Below, piece after piece: positions 25,476 through 37,900 of a DNA stretch of 64,000 bases; within the stretch, counting starts at the first letter, position 1, and every line of letters starts with the position of its first letter. Source of the DNA: Lineus longissimus (taxonomy: Eukaryota > Nemertea > Pilidiophora > Heteronemertea > Lineidae); NCBI RefSeq assembly GCF_910592395.1, contig NC_088317.1:2852001-2916000 (forward strand), given 5' to 3'. A model generated the notes under the pieces. The model was not told the DNA's origin. It searched no databases and saw nothing but the letters and a program-made list of their open reading frames with translations. Both the position numbers and the translations under genes were made by a program.

Positions 25476-26775
25476 TCATTAAATTCCAGGTGCCACCAGT
25501 TCCCATTCCAGGAAGATTTCTACAGTCAGAGTTAAAAATCGGATGGTACTCTTGGTCTTAGCCATTGATATTGCAGTATTCAGTCCTACAGTTAGTCAAA
25601 CTTCATGAATACCGTAGAAGCTCAATTTTTGGAGGCCTCTGTTAGGAGACAACCTCTGTGCCAGGGACACTACTTTTGGTCAGAAATTGGTTGTTTCTAT
25701 TCAATTTTACCTCTGTAAACTGGAAACCTCTCAAAGTTATAGTATTGTTGTCATCAGCACTGTCAGCCTCACACAGAACCCAAGTGATTTGAGGTATCAT
25801 GCTTCTTCTACGATGATGTATACTTCGTAAAATAATCGAGTAGAATCAAAGATTGTATATATAGCTATGTAAATAGAAAACAATAAGCACAATTTATACT
25901 GGATTTTGTGTTGATTTTGTTGATTTACATGTTGTTCAGTACTCTTGGGAATGAAGGGTTCTTTGCCAGGACCCACACTTATATCCCCCTCCATTGCTCC
26001 GTAAAGGGGTTTACAGTAACGTGCACCAACATGTCCAACCACAACTGTTAACAGCAGGACTCGTTGACAATGTCGCATCCCCCATCCATCTAAGAGACGA
26101 GAGTATGGCTATCCTGTTTCTGAGACCGGGATCAGGATAGGTGTCGGGTCACGGATAGGATCCAACCTGAAAGCTGCTATTTCATTCAAATGGCCAGCTT
26201 GAGGAAGAGAGACAAAACACAATTGTCTCCTCTTCTCGTGGGACTTTAACAAGCAAGCAACAATACTTTATAACGCTGGTTCATAGCAGGTGAATACCAA
26301 TGATGTGGAGCCTAGGCCTATGTCGTGTTGCACTACCCCGATACAACACTTCTTACTCAAGCAGACAGGATTGGGATCGGGAAATTGACGCAGGGAATGA
26401 TGACGTCACATCATTGACATTGGCTAGTGAAATTGCTGTACCTATTAATGTCAGTTACGTGTTCTGGTCATGACCAACTGTTTATGTGAAACCTAAAACG
26501 GTCAACAGCTTGGTCACAATGGCCATTTATGAGGTGATTACAATGCATGTCACATTTCAAAGATTTATCACAACCTGAATTCATATCCCAATCTCGATCT
26601 TGGAACATCGCAGCTGCACCTCTCTGATGTCACAACCAGGTCTTTAGGGGTGCTGAATCAGTGAATTGGACTATCCTTCTGTGTCACCAGATGGGTAGAC
26701 ATCAGCCAAAAGATTCAGTACATATAGGCATCATAAAGAGACGAGGACAACAAGTATAAAATAGCAATAAACTTC
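25476..26775. other. 3' flank between convergent COMMD2 and SMCO4
   Basis: The two genes point toward each other, so this stretch holds COMMD2 3' UTR and then spacer. It contains one reversed dispersed repeat near 25.61-25.75 kb. I find no exon in it. Confidence 0.5.
25610..25745 (-). repeat. Dispersed repeat, copy 2 of 3, reversed
   Basis: Read on the minus strand, the segment gives GAGAGGTTTCCAGTTTACAG, then AAAATTGAATAGAAACAACC, CCAAAAGTAGTGTCC and GAGGTTGTCTCCTAACAGAGG. The same blocks occur in the same order at 1925-2080 on the plus strand. It lies just downstream of the COMMD2 stop. Confidence 0.55.
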
Positions 26776-26781
26776 TTTATT
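26776..26781 (-). terminator. Candidate poly(A) signal of SMCO4
   Basis: TTTATT on the plus strand is AATAAA for the minus-strand gene. It lies about 950 bases after the SMCO4 stop, which gives a long but plausible 3' UTR. Confidence 0.35.
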
Positions 26782-27729
26782 GTGTTGGTCATATCATTCA
26801 GATCACAAATCCTTAGCTTTGGTAATGCATCGATAAGGTAACATAGAGTCGATAAATGTAAACTTTCATAAAATATGCAACACATACAGCGACACATTTT
26901 GTGTAAACTGTACAATAAAAATAAGAGTTTCTCATAATGAAAACTTTATGACATTAGTAATATTCTTTAGAGGCATAAGTAATGACTGTGGCACATGAAG
27001 ATGAAAGTTCATTGGCATGCGTGACCTTTCAGTCACCTTGACTCCACTCAGAGACTAGTGAACATGGTTTAAAAATGATATTGAACTGGTAGTACTGTTG
27101 GTCTCACTGAGCACTATGAGGATGGAGCTATTGGTTTGCGTTTACGCCAGGGAAATATAGACCGCATTCGGATTGGAACGGATCTCATTGGGTCTATTGT
27201 ATGTCAAACCAAAGATTCTTCGCAGAGGGTTTTGGGAAAATGACAGCTCCACCCAAGCTGTGAATGGTGAGACAACCTGTACTGATATATGAGATGTCAA
27301 TCTCCATGACTAGAAATTCACAGAGTCGTTCTCTCCCAATTGCCAAGTGCCCTTTTACAGAAAATGCTCTACCATTTTGAAACTTACCACAAGCCCTGAA
27401 TTTCTATTCTAGAACACCTCAAGCTCCTTTTGTCAGGAATGTAATGTTAAGATGATGCTGCATAGTCTGTTGAATACACTCAGAAGCGTAGATATACATA
27501 ATTATATACAATATAGTTTGTTGAACTCTTGAATATCATATCACCGCTCTGACTAAAACGAGTTATTTCAAGATGATGATGATGCTGCAAATTCCCAAAT
27601 TCGTTAACAAAATATGAGATTCTCCACTCTATACACCCGTTTCTGGTCGTCGACAGTGTCCGCTTTCAAAAATGCTTGAAAATCTTATGTACATATGTAC
27701 ATCATTAATTCAAGTCCTAGTCATGGCTG

Positions 27730-27915
27730 TTACATCTGTACTGGGGTCCTGGGACGCGTCTTTATATAAACAAGTCCAACAACGACAGCCGCTACCAACA
27801 GAAGCACTGGAAGAACAACTGTCAATAAGTGTTGTCTATTTTTGGCATTGTCTTGTCTCCTTTCTCGTTTATCTTTGGCCGTTTCTTTTTTCGGTTTACC
27901 CTTTAGCTGCCTCAT
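27730..27915 (-). CDS. SMCO4: Single-pass membrane and coiled-coil protein 4 (SMCO4), 61 residues
   Basis: The single coding exon starts MRQLKGKPKKETAKDKRERR. This is almost the same as the first 20 residues of human SMCO4 (59 residues) as I remember it. A charged, Lys/Arg-rich N-terminus of about 28 residues is followed by one hydrophobic segment (about residues 31-51, LLTVVLPVLLLVAAVVVGLV) and a short tail YIKTRPRTPVQM, where vertebrates have a similar V-Y...TRP ending. An acceptor on the minus strand at 27971-27973 puts the exon's 5' edge at 27970, so about 55 bases of 5' UTR share the exon. The promoter and first exon were not found. The molecular function of the family is not known to me. 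The first-half identity makes the call strong despite the small size. Confidence 0.93.
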   Translation of the reverse strand: MRQLKGKPKKETAKDKRERRQDNAKNRQHLLTVVLPVLLLVAAVVVGLVYIKTRPRTPVQM

Positions 27916-27970
27916 GGTTGCGGTATGGCTTGGAGAGACGAGGTACCTAAACTACCACAGCGTCTGGGAT

Positions 27971-30888
27971 CTGAAAATACAACAAAAAACATTAAATTAG
28001 TCACAAATGCAATATACCGGTAGTTACCAGGGTACAAGTGAAGACAATCGGTAGTATTTATGTCAATTGGTTTCTAATGCAAAAACTTGAGCGTTAACGG
28101 AAGTAGTGAGGACAATGCTTTATAGCTAAGCACCACCAAAGATAACAAAAATGAAATTTTGCCACTTCGTAATAGTTCGCCTAAAACGAAAAGGACCCTG
28201 ATTCAATGGCAATCATCTGTGCTACAGAACAGACGCAAGGGACGAAGAATAAAAGATTTCCACAAGACTAAGTCTGAGAGACATATTAGATTCAAATATA
28301 GATACTTGACAGATTGCCTGGAGGAGAGAACCTAGCCTGCAAACTATGGAATGACAATGAGGCTTTAGTGAAGACAGTCAACGAACTGAAGACATGCTCC
28401 TAAACCCTATCAACTAGAAATCAAACACTGAAGAAGACACATAAAACACTCGACCAAACAAGGAAATTGAAATCAGACAAATCTAACCTGAGAGAACAAT
28501 GAAATTATCCTGTAATTATGAAAATATGATTCCCAAAACTGTGTCTGACTCTTGACACAAAAAACCAGCCAGGGACTTGACGGACGATCCAAGCTGTGTG
28601 CAGAGTAGCTCCAGCTGGATGTGACATGTGCAACACAATGCCAGCAAAGCAAATTCCTACACGTCAACCACTAGATGTTCCTTTGATATTCATTAACGAT
28701 CACTGGCATACAGTCACAGGCCTACACATCGACAGGGCCTCCGTAGCAAGGTCAAAACAAGTAGAGAGTCACCATAGGGGCAGTATAAGGATGCTGGTAT
28801 AGGGGTATCTTTCCTCAGTGGTCGGGGTCTCGGATTAAGGTGACGCTTTTCAAATATTTTAAGTTTGAAACGAGAACCATGAACTTTTTTAGTTTTTAGC
28901 AATTCAGATTTTTCAAACCTAACTCCTGAGTCAGTAGTCCACTGTTCAGGCTCAGGTTTTGTCAATGCTTTTAAGAATTTTAGTCTTCCAATTCCTTTTC
29001 AAATTCAATATCGACCAAACAAGTGTCCAATTAGAGGAGTACCAATGACCATGTGGAAATGAACACACAATTGATATATTATATTTCAAAAGCATCAAAG
29101 TGAACTATTGTGGAAGGCAGAGCCAAGCACCTGGTACAATAGTGCAACTGGTGGTAGCTGACACTTATTGATTTTAAGAGAACAGTTAGAAATTTTACAT
29201 ACAATCGTGATATCTCGCCATAGGCTTTCTACGCAGCTGTGACAACATGTAAACTCATTCAATCAAATAATTGTCAAGTTTAAGGGATCATCTCAAAATA
29301 TACAGACATTTTAATGTGCATTGATGGTGAAAAAGACAAGCCCTAAATAATTTTTAATTAGAGGAGAGACATCACATATCATCTATTCTTCATTCATTCA
29401 TGTCTGCAAGTAGAGTTTCTATAGGTCTTGCAGCTTTAAATTGAAGACAAAAGGCCACTTCTGCTAGTCCTTAAGGAAGGGAGATGATCAAGGGAGTGGC
29501 TTCATCTTCTTCAGAATCACACTCACAGCTGACACACTGGACCGAGTGGTGGCTGGTGCACAGGACAGTCGTCACCGTCAATCTAAATGACACTTGCCAG
29601 TGACCAAGTGAGCCCACAATGATCAAATTACAAGTCTGACACCTCAACCACGAGACTACATGCTCCCTCACAGAAAGACAGCATTGAAAGTGCATGCAAA
29701 TGGTCGAGGAGCATGCTTTTTTCTATGTTGTGAGTGCACATTTTCTGCACCACCCTGTAGAAAATATAAGAACCATGTTGACCTGACCAGATGCAAGGTG
29801 CAAACATGGCTATAACAAGGTAATCTGCTTAGCATTAAGTATGTAAAGTGTAAGAAAGAATTTGTGAATACATTTCAAGTCAACAAAATTACTTACATCT
29901 CTTTCAAAATTCAGTATTTTACCAAAGTTTGAAGTTTGTTCCTCTTTTCCACGCTTATTTGTGGTACGGACTCGTTTTGGGATTTGTCGTAAATACGTCA
30001 CTGGGGCTGAAGTCTATCTATACTATAATGCGCGTTGTGGCCGCTAAATAGGAGGCGATTTTTGTTTCAAAATTGGGCCTCGGAAATGCGTCGAATTCTT
30101 GCAACTTTTGGCTTCGTAGGTGTGGATCATAAGTAAGAGTGTCACTGAGGGTGTCATACGTCGAATATCTTGGTGGTTTTGGAATAAATAACAACTTTTC
30201 AGAGAGCACGTCGACTGGAGAGCTCCGCTCATTCTCAAAAGCATACTCAAACTTCACGCATATTCTCCCTGCCACATCAATATTAGCTTCCAGCACGTAT
30301 GTAGTGCTATACAACCTGGTCCATGGTGCAGGGTATTAGCAGGGAGATTAATGATTAGACTATTCTATTTTAGTTCTATTCGAGAAACACTGACCGGAGT
30401 GATAAGGCAAATTCTGCAGGGTGGCCTACCGGAACATGCAGTCAGGGTATCAATAAACAGTTATGCCAGGATGGACAAAATATGTGCAGTGGCCAGCGCT
30501 TGCTCTTTGATTTATTCTTTACTGATTGATGTTGTCAGTTTGAATTGCGTTCTGCATCTCTCCATGCGCCTGGCTTTGGTCCGACAGTGGCATTGGGTAC
30601 GGGAGTGGGTAGGTGATATGCCTAATATGCGAGGCCCTTATTTGGAACAGGACCTGCTGTCACTGGTCTCAATGCATTGTGCAAAATAGCGTACTCCAAT
30701 CAATCTATTGGGGGTTGCATGTTGATAGCAGCAATAAGTCCCTAAATGCAGTTCATTTCGTGTTTAACCTTTAATAAAACTTCAGTAACGTTAGAAATTT
30801 AATGTAGTTCAATCATCGTGCCCATTTAACTAATGTATATTACATTTCAACTTTGCCCGCTCCATGGGTATATGCTTAATAGGAATTA
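27971..30888. other. Upstream region of SMCO4 with weak minus-strand open frames
   Basis: Two neighbouring minus-strand frames have some coding look. One spans 30314-30018 (98 codons, no ATG at its left-most extent, blocks such as RICVKFEYAFENE and EKLLFIPKPPRYSTYD). The other spans about 30005-29897 and ends ILNFERD at a good GTAAGT donor. They could be exons of an unrecognised gene, a 5' UTR exon of SMCO4, or chance. I recognise no family. The rest shows nothing. Confidence 0.2.
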
Positions 30889-31643
30889 CTGTCGTTTCGC
30901 TACATTGCCAGTTCGCTACAAGTCGTTTCGCTACATGTGGTGGTCGTTTCGCTACATGGTAGTGGTAGGTCGTTTCGCTACATGGGTGGAGTCGTTTCGC
31001 TACATGATGATGGGTATGGATGGTCGTTTCGCTACATGGAGGACGTTTCGCTACATGGGTGAGACGAGCGAGCCAACGCGAAGGCCTTGCAAAGGCCTCC
31101 AAATCTGCGTTGGAGTGCGTTTGAATGACCCCTGTCAATCAATAATAAGTACGTATACACGGATACAGACGGTTGAGCGAGCCAACGCGAAGGCCTTGCA
31201 AAGGCCTCCAAATCTGCGTTGAAGTGCGGTTGAATGACCCCTGTCAATCAATAATAAGTACGTAATTGAGCGAGCCAACGCGAATGGATTGGATGTCTAT
31301 GAGGTTACTGGTCCATTCAAGTGCGAACAAACGACAAGAACCCCTTGCGCGCCATCAAACCGTATAAGTTTTTTTACCGGCAAACTGTGCTATAATAAAT
31401 TTGTAGTCACCACCAGGAATTATAGTAGGGTAAAATAGAGTAAAAATAATGACTACATCCATGTAGCGAAACGACTCCACCCATGTAGCGAAACGTCCTC
31501 CATGTAGCGAAACGACCATACCCATCATGTAGCGAAACGACTCCACCAATGTAGCGAAACGACCTACCATGTAGCGAAACGACCGCCACATGTCGTGAAA
31601 AGACTTGTAGCGAACTGGCAATGTAGCGAAACAGCCTGATACC
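30889..31643. mobile_element. Foldback-type transposable element A (non-autonomous)
   Basis: The two ends are inverted repeats of roughly 170 bases. Each is built from about eight copies of the core CGTTTCGCTACATG separated by 1-12 bases. The left arm reads CTGTCGTTTCGCTACATTGC inward from 30889. The right arm is its complement and ends GGCAATGTAGCGAAACAG at 31634, followed by CCTGATACC, which is shared with the other copies. The interior has a tandem 109-base unit starting GAGCGAGCCAACGCG at 31066, 31175 and (shortened) 31268. No transposase is present. Long inverted ends made of short internal repeats are the hallmark of foldback elements (Drosophila FB, sea urchin TU). Target-site duplication is unclear. 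Confidence 0.82.
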
Positions 31644-33316
31644 GTGACGTGTAGGCCTATGTACTGTTGTACACTCACTTCAGTAGTGTCACTCACTCAG
31701 TGCTCACACTGTCACCTGTGTCGGTGTGTGTGTTATGTGTGAATTAACAATCTCCCGATCTTCGGTCCGTACAATGTCGAAAATTACATACACTGATACA
31801 GTAGGCCTACACCCGTTGAATTTCTCACATATAGTAATGAGTCCCTCCAGGCCTACTACAATCCATGAGTTTGATCGTCCACACACTGATCCAGTGTAGC
31901 CTATATTAATAGGCCTAGGCCCTAGGCCTAGTCATAGTGCGCTGCTTGTAACATGGATGTAAAGCCTCCTTGTTAATGTTATGTTTCGATAGATAAAAGA
32001 CAGTTTAAGGATGTCGTGCATGTGTGATATAGTTTTCACAACAGCAACAATGTTTTTGTGTCAAACAGATGCGTAAAGATATAGATTTTAATGATGAATG
32101 GCGCAGTCACGAGCGTCCAGTGTTGCCGTGATCAGGTGACAGCACGACTGATCACAGTGCCAATTCGCCTCGGGTCTCGTTAGGGAGTCTTCCCTGAATG
32201 TACGCGTATGTGCTAAAAGTCTGACTGGATTCGCTATAAATAGGACACCTCTGAGGCTCCGTTGTCATGAGCTACCAAATTTGATGAAAAGGGGCCGAGT
32301 TTCACTGTTGTTTCGAACGGCGCTCTGTTCACCAACATTGCGTATTTCATAATCATATAGATATTTGTTGGAAATTATTCCTAGCTAAGTCATGTTTAAG
32401 TTGAAATTAATTGTTTCTGAGCTCATGAAAATGTTGTCATTCCATCTTAAGGGTTCTTTCCTGAATTTACGCAATGATGACGTGCCCTCTTAATACTTTG
32501 GTCTGAGTGCTTGGTACTACGACTGGTCTATAATAGCATTCTCTACGGTATGAACTCTAAGGGTGTATTCAACTTCTCGTTCTCAAATCTGTATGTGATG
32601 AAATTCCTCGTCCATGAAACTACAGGACTTTTATGGGTTTTTTATTGTAAATTCACCAGAATTCGAAAAGTTGGTATCCACCAAGTTCACCATTATGACT
32701 TTTTTCTACCAGTTTTCATTGCAAGATCTGTTTTAGGAAAAACTAGCAACTCTACTATGTGATTAATACCCCATACGATTTCTATTAGACCCAATCCACA
32801 ATAATCAAAAAGGTTATTTATTCATGGCTAGGCTTATGGCCAATCTCATTACCAATCTGGCTTCACGGCCTAAGGCAACAACAGACTCGGTCAACCTTGA
32901 AGGAAAGTTTGCGTGTGTTACATAAAACCACTACCTGTCACATTTTATACCTTCCAATGCTTGGTTCAAGCATGCAGTGCAAGCAGAATATTCTTTCTGG
33001 CAGGGTGTGCACACTTTGACTCATTTCAACATTATGAAATAGCCAAATTACATGTGTTCAGCATCAATGTTCCAAAAGGTGGGTGTCACCTACTAAATCT
33101 TGACATTATATCGTTTTACAGGCAAAAGGGATTTTGGAGAAGAGCCCAACTTTCCTTTGATTATTTTTTTGTGGAAAATATGTATTTTTAGGAGTCATTG
33201 CATGAGAGAATCAGGCAAAATCTGGTACTTTCATTGGATCTGGCTGAAAGTTGCTTTTTTCATGACTTCTTGAAGAATTGATGATATTATGTATCTGTTT
33301 CAATTTCTCATTCCAG

Positions 33317-33656
33317 ATGCTAAAAACCCTCTCCGCGATTGCAACTGAAGAATCTTGTATGATTTGCAAGGGTATGTATATCAGCACGACGATGGATCGG
33401 CATGATATGCCATGACCTAGCTCACATTTATCTCCATAATAAGGTCAACCTCTGCCAAAGGAAAGCAAATCATGTGAAAAATTGAGATTCAACCATAATT
33501 TTTCGGCATTTAGTATAATGACTGCTGAGTACTAATACAAATACAAGCAGAAATGCTGTAATTTTATTACACATTTGTGCCAATTTATTATTTCAGATGA
33601 CACAACCTTGTCTGCAATTGCATTCGAAGATTCTTGTTTGATTTCCAAGAAGAAGG
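33317..33656 (+). other. Pair of look-alike exons of an unrecognised gene (candidate)
   Basis: Two short segments are each bounded by a pyrimidine-rich CAG acceptor and a GTATGT/GTAGGT donor: 33317-33371 and 33597-33656. They are clearly similar in sequence (ATG.....ACC..GTC/TCCGC.ATTGCA...GAAGAATCTTGT). They join in phase to MLKTLSAIATEESCMICK followed by DDTTLSAIAFEDSCLISKKK, so the peptide TLSAIAxExSC is repeated. The first could carry the start codon. I cannot find the next exon or name a family. They may be a duplicated exon of a small or recent gene, or two copies of a non-coding repeat that happens to carry splice-like ends. Confidence 0.3.
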
Positions 33657-34125
33657 GTAGGTATAGTATCTGGTTATGACTCGTCTGCCTTGTCAATAGA
33701 GGTGCCACTGTCAAATCTGTGTTATTGTTGGTAAAATAAACTTGTAACTTGACTCCCACATATCCTCAAGGCAGTAAAAATATTCCAGACTTATAATTGG
33801 CGAGTTATATGGAAAAAGGATGAAACAATTTATTTTGGCATGAAGAATACAAATTACGAAACACATTCTAACTGTTATCGCCATTGCAACTTTATTATGT
33901 GCACTCTCCTAACTAATCAAAGATATTAAAACTTTCAACATATCCATAATTTGAATTTCAAAATGAAAGATTTTTATACCAAGAAATGTTTATAAAATGC
34001 CGTAATAAATTGGGTACAAATTTTTCCATATCATGTTTTGGTCATGTAATTAAAAATGAATTGACAGTGACACTTCTCTCTCCAAATCAGGCGGGTTATT
34101 CAAAAGTTGTAACCATAGTAAGATG

Positions 34126-34128
<3 letters not shown>

Positions 34129-34163
<35 letters not shown>
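34129..34163. repeat. (GT)n microsatellite
   Basis: An uninterrupted GT dinucleotide run of about 17 repeats. Simple sequence. Confidence 0.95.
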
Positions 34164-34166
<3 letters not shown>

Positions 34167-34305
34167 AGACGGGATAGGAAAAGGGTGCGGGAGGTCATGT
34201 GGGGCGGGGGGGAGAGACTATGGTGACTGTTGTGAGAGTTGGAAGTGTGTCTGATGACCGACTTGCTCATTTTGTAGCTATTGTTGTTATTTTAGTTGTT
34301 AGAGT

Positions 34306-34352
34306 AGTTATCGTAGTTATCTAGCTATCGTAGTTATCTAGCTATTATAGTT
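34306..34352. repeat. Short tandem repeat, unit about 17 bp (TAGTTATCTAGCTATCG)
   Basis: AGTTATCGTAGTTATCTAGC is followed by the same words with small changes, about 2.5 copies. Simple tandem repeat without a coding frame. Confidence 0.7.
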
Positions 34353-34991
34353 GTTATTCTTTTGTTTCCTGCTTATCATCTATTTGAACCTATTCAGCTT
34401 TCAGTTGTCCAGGCCAGGCCAGGTGACCAATGACGATGATAGATTGGGTTCGATTCAAGCAATACGCTTGGTGTATTTGGTTATCGTGACTGGCGACTTG
34501 AGTCTATCTCATCTCATGTCCAAAGCGCGGTGGCTGGGTCCCAGGCATGCTTGCCACTTTGTTCTGCGGTCCTCATCTAAGTTTCGACGGTGATGACATG
34601 GACTTAGGTTCAAAGTACGTGTTCCCTTTGAGTCATTGTGGTTGATTGATGGGGGGAATAGACAGTTGCGTGTCGCTAGTCATTCAATTGGTCCCCTTGT
34701 TTTAGAGTGTTGGCGGGATAAGTCTTACGACTGTTAACAATAGTAAGCAATAGCTGGCCAGCGATCCCCTACCTGATCTCGAGGGGGATGGAATGACTGG
34801 GGTTAAGACCTGTTGTTAACCTGCGGAATTTCGTCGGATGAAATGTCAGGCGTGTCCGTGTGGGACTTGTGCTGAACCTGTTTAGTACAAATAACGAAGA
34901 CATTGGGCTCTTTGGATAACAACAGTGTTCTTCACCTCCTTGTGCCTCACAAAGCTAATAATATACACCCCCTGAAATCGACAAGACGGCG

Positions 34992-37900
34992 ATGAAGAAG
35001 GAGAGCCGGCCTCCAACTCGTCAGCCGAGAAGACACTGGATGGACCCCAAGAAGATGTTGCTGCCAATGTTGGAGCCATACAGGGTAAGCATCACTTAGT
35101 CGTCAGTTATGTCTGGATTAAAAGAAGATGTCAAAATAACTCTGAAAAAAGTATCAATCTGTCGTACAATTTCAACTTTATACGTATTGGGGTGCTACAC
35201 TCAATTCTGTTCAATCTGTTTTGAAACCTCTTCAACCAATTTGGTTCAAGAATGCAATTGAATGTGCTTTGTTGAATTCGTATTGACTGATTCTCATTAA
35301 AACTTGTGGTGTGCGCGTTAATACATATCAAAACAGTCCGTTGACAGGGGTCATGCACACAAGCTTGTGTTCTGTCTTGATTATCTACTAATTACAACAA
35401 AGGGCAGGGACACTCATCCGCGAAATGGCACGTTACTACAATACGTGGCAAGAGTTGCACTTTTCAAATCGAATTGCATGCGCATTAGGCCAAGTGTGGT
35501 GCAGCCGTTTCGAAACTGGTGTAGCCAATTCGTATTTCGGAGAGTGCTCTCTGGAAAACAGTTTTAAATCGGATTCAGTGTGAACGCAGCATGCAGTAGA
35601 AACACACAGAAATTAGATAAACCCCTCAACAAAATATATGATTCTTTTTAGGCAGCCCGAGCCAACATTGTACAAGGGCCACAAGGACAAGGGACACAGG
35701 GACAAGGAACACAAAAGACGATGTTGCAGTCTGCAGGGTGAAATTTTGATCTGAATCTTGACGACCAAATAATTAGGAGTCGATCAGAGAAAAATAATAA
35801 AAAAAGAAGTAGAACTTAAAGGGTGTCATTGAAATTAATGTCAACTTATACATAGGAATCATCCCAAATAGACTGAAGCCAAAAGAAATTATTTCTTTTC
35901 TGTGAACCCTCTACCCCCTTATTAATATTATGACTAAAAACTGAAGACTCTGTCTTCATGTCTTCAACAAATGAAATTGGCCAGGATTCATGAAGATTAC
36001 GCCTGCCAAAGAGTTTGCCGATCAACATTTTATTCCCAAGAAAACGCTGTCAACTGACAACCATCTCGCCCATATGAAAAGAAGAAAATCTTTTGGTTTC
36101 AATCTATTCATTTTGAGATAGGTCCTTGAATGTATTTTTCCTGTTATCTAGCCCTCTGCAGATTGAGATGATGGCTGTCGAGAAGATCCAACCACTCAAC
36201 CACAGTCTACAATTCGTGCTATGGTAGATGTGACTCTCAACGATTTTGGATGACAAAGGAATCCAATGCGTATATGGTAAATATAAACAGATGACAAGAC
36301 GGTAAATGGGTGAACACGCCATGGGCTGAGTTCGTTTCATTAAGTCGCAAAATGGTTGATTTTATCTTCAAACTGCACGAGCAACCTCAGTTTGGAATTG
36401 AATTGCTAATCAAGTGTCAAGTACTCTAGCGTTGTGGTCGTCAGTATTCTAAGCCTTTTAGAAAATTAACTGGTAAATTTGATAAAACTGAATGAAAGGC
36501 CCTACGGCACATGCATCAATCATGGTAGAATAATGGAGTAACCTTAAATTTTGTTTTCCAGTCGCTCACAGATACGGGCAGACGACGGAGATTCGAGTGG
36601 ATTCAGTGGATCGAATGGTTGTGCTGAGGGATATCCATGTGCAGGAGTGATGAACCACAGTTCAGCAAACGATGCCTTGACAGACCAATTCAAGGAGAAC
36701 CTTCGCTAAGATGAAGAAGGGAACGTGTTTACTGTGTGGATGGGAAGGACACTTAAATGTCCGTCATTCTAATAGACTATTATGACAATATTCTAATTGA
36801 CTAGAATGACAATCTTAACTCGAAAGGGACTCTCTGGACTTACAGAAAGCTACGGACATAGAGCCCTGACATGATACCCTGCAGCCACCATGAGGACAGC
36901 CTATCTCATACCTACGGAAGGATGCCATCACACGGTAATATAAACAAATCAATTTCAGTTTTTCAAATGCCCTTAGGGGAACGAGTTTACAATCCCCGAT
37001 CACACCCCAAAAAAAGGTCATCGGTTGACTAACCAAGCACCACTGTTCAATGGATTTATAGTTGAATGCGATCAAACTACGTCATTTCCGATCGGGGATT
37101 CTAAAGTTTAGCCCCCTTAGGTATAGCCATTGGCCTGATTTAGAGATCGTGAGCTCTCTGTTGAGGAACAATTTTCAAATGTTATTTTTGCGACACCAAT
37201 TACAGTGCAATTTTCATCAAACTCGCGGTGATGATAGTTTGGACCAAACAATAAAATGTTGCAAAAAGAACTGGACGATAAAGAATGTTCTTGGTTGTAA
37301 ACAGGATAATTTAGTTATGTACATGCAAAGTCAAAGGCTTTAATCACGTTGAAGGGGGACTATAAGCAGGAGGGGGGGGTTAAATTGGCCATCTTCAGGT
37401 GACTAATATGCAAAGTAAGAGCACTGGGTCAGGTTATATTCAGCACTAAATGTATCCCTCATACAGCGTGAATAGTTTCGACATACTCTGAGAGGTGAGA
37501 GACCCCTATTGGTGACTTTGTGTTAAACTTATCTTGCCTACCTTGCGGCTGCCTTTTGATTCCTCTTTGGAAAGCTGCCCAGGCACTTATTTGTAATGAG
37601 CATGAATATCAACTGTTGCTGATAAACAATAGCTGAAGACTCGGTAGAAACCCTTTGGTAGTGATGGTCAGGGTCTGGTTGCAAGTATTAAATAAAAGTA
37701 AAAGTGTGTTGTTTTATTACATAAGCAGTATTATGGCAACACCTTTTTGCACTCAATATAAAGAATGGTTAAAACTATCATCTGTGCAATTCTGATGAAA
37801 ATTGCGTTGTTAGTATTCTAAAATACCTGGATTTAGAATGAACCGCACTTGTGTAAATGCACCATGTGCCAACAAAGCCTCGTTTTGAGTTCAGCGGTTA

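Noticed and set aside
30830-31240. Repetitive open frames rich in FRYMG / FATW phrases, also at 31.4, 41.3 and 42.2 kb
   Set aside because: They come from the CGTTTCGCTACATG tandem core of the foldback elements read in different frames on either strand.
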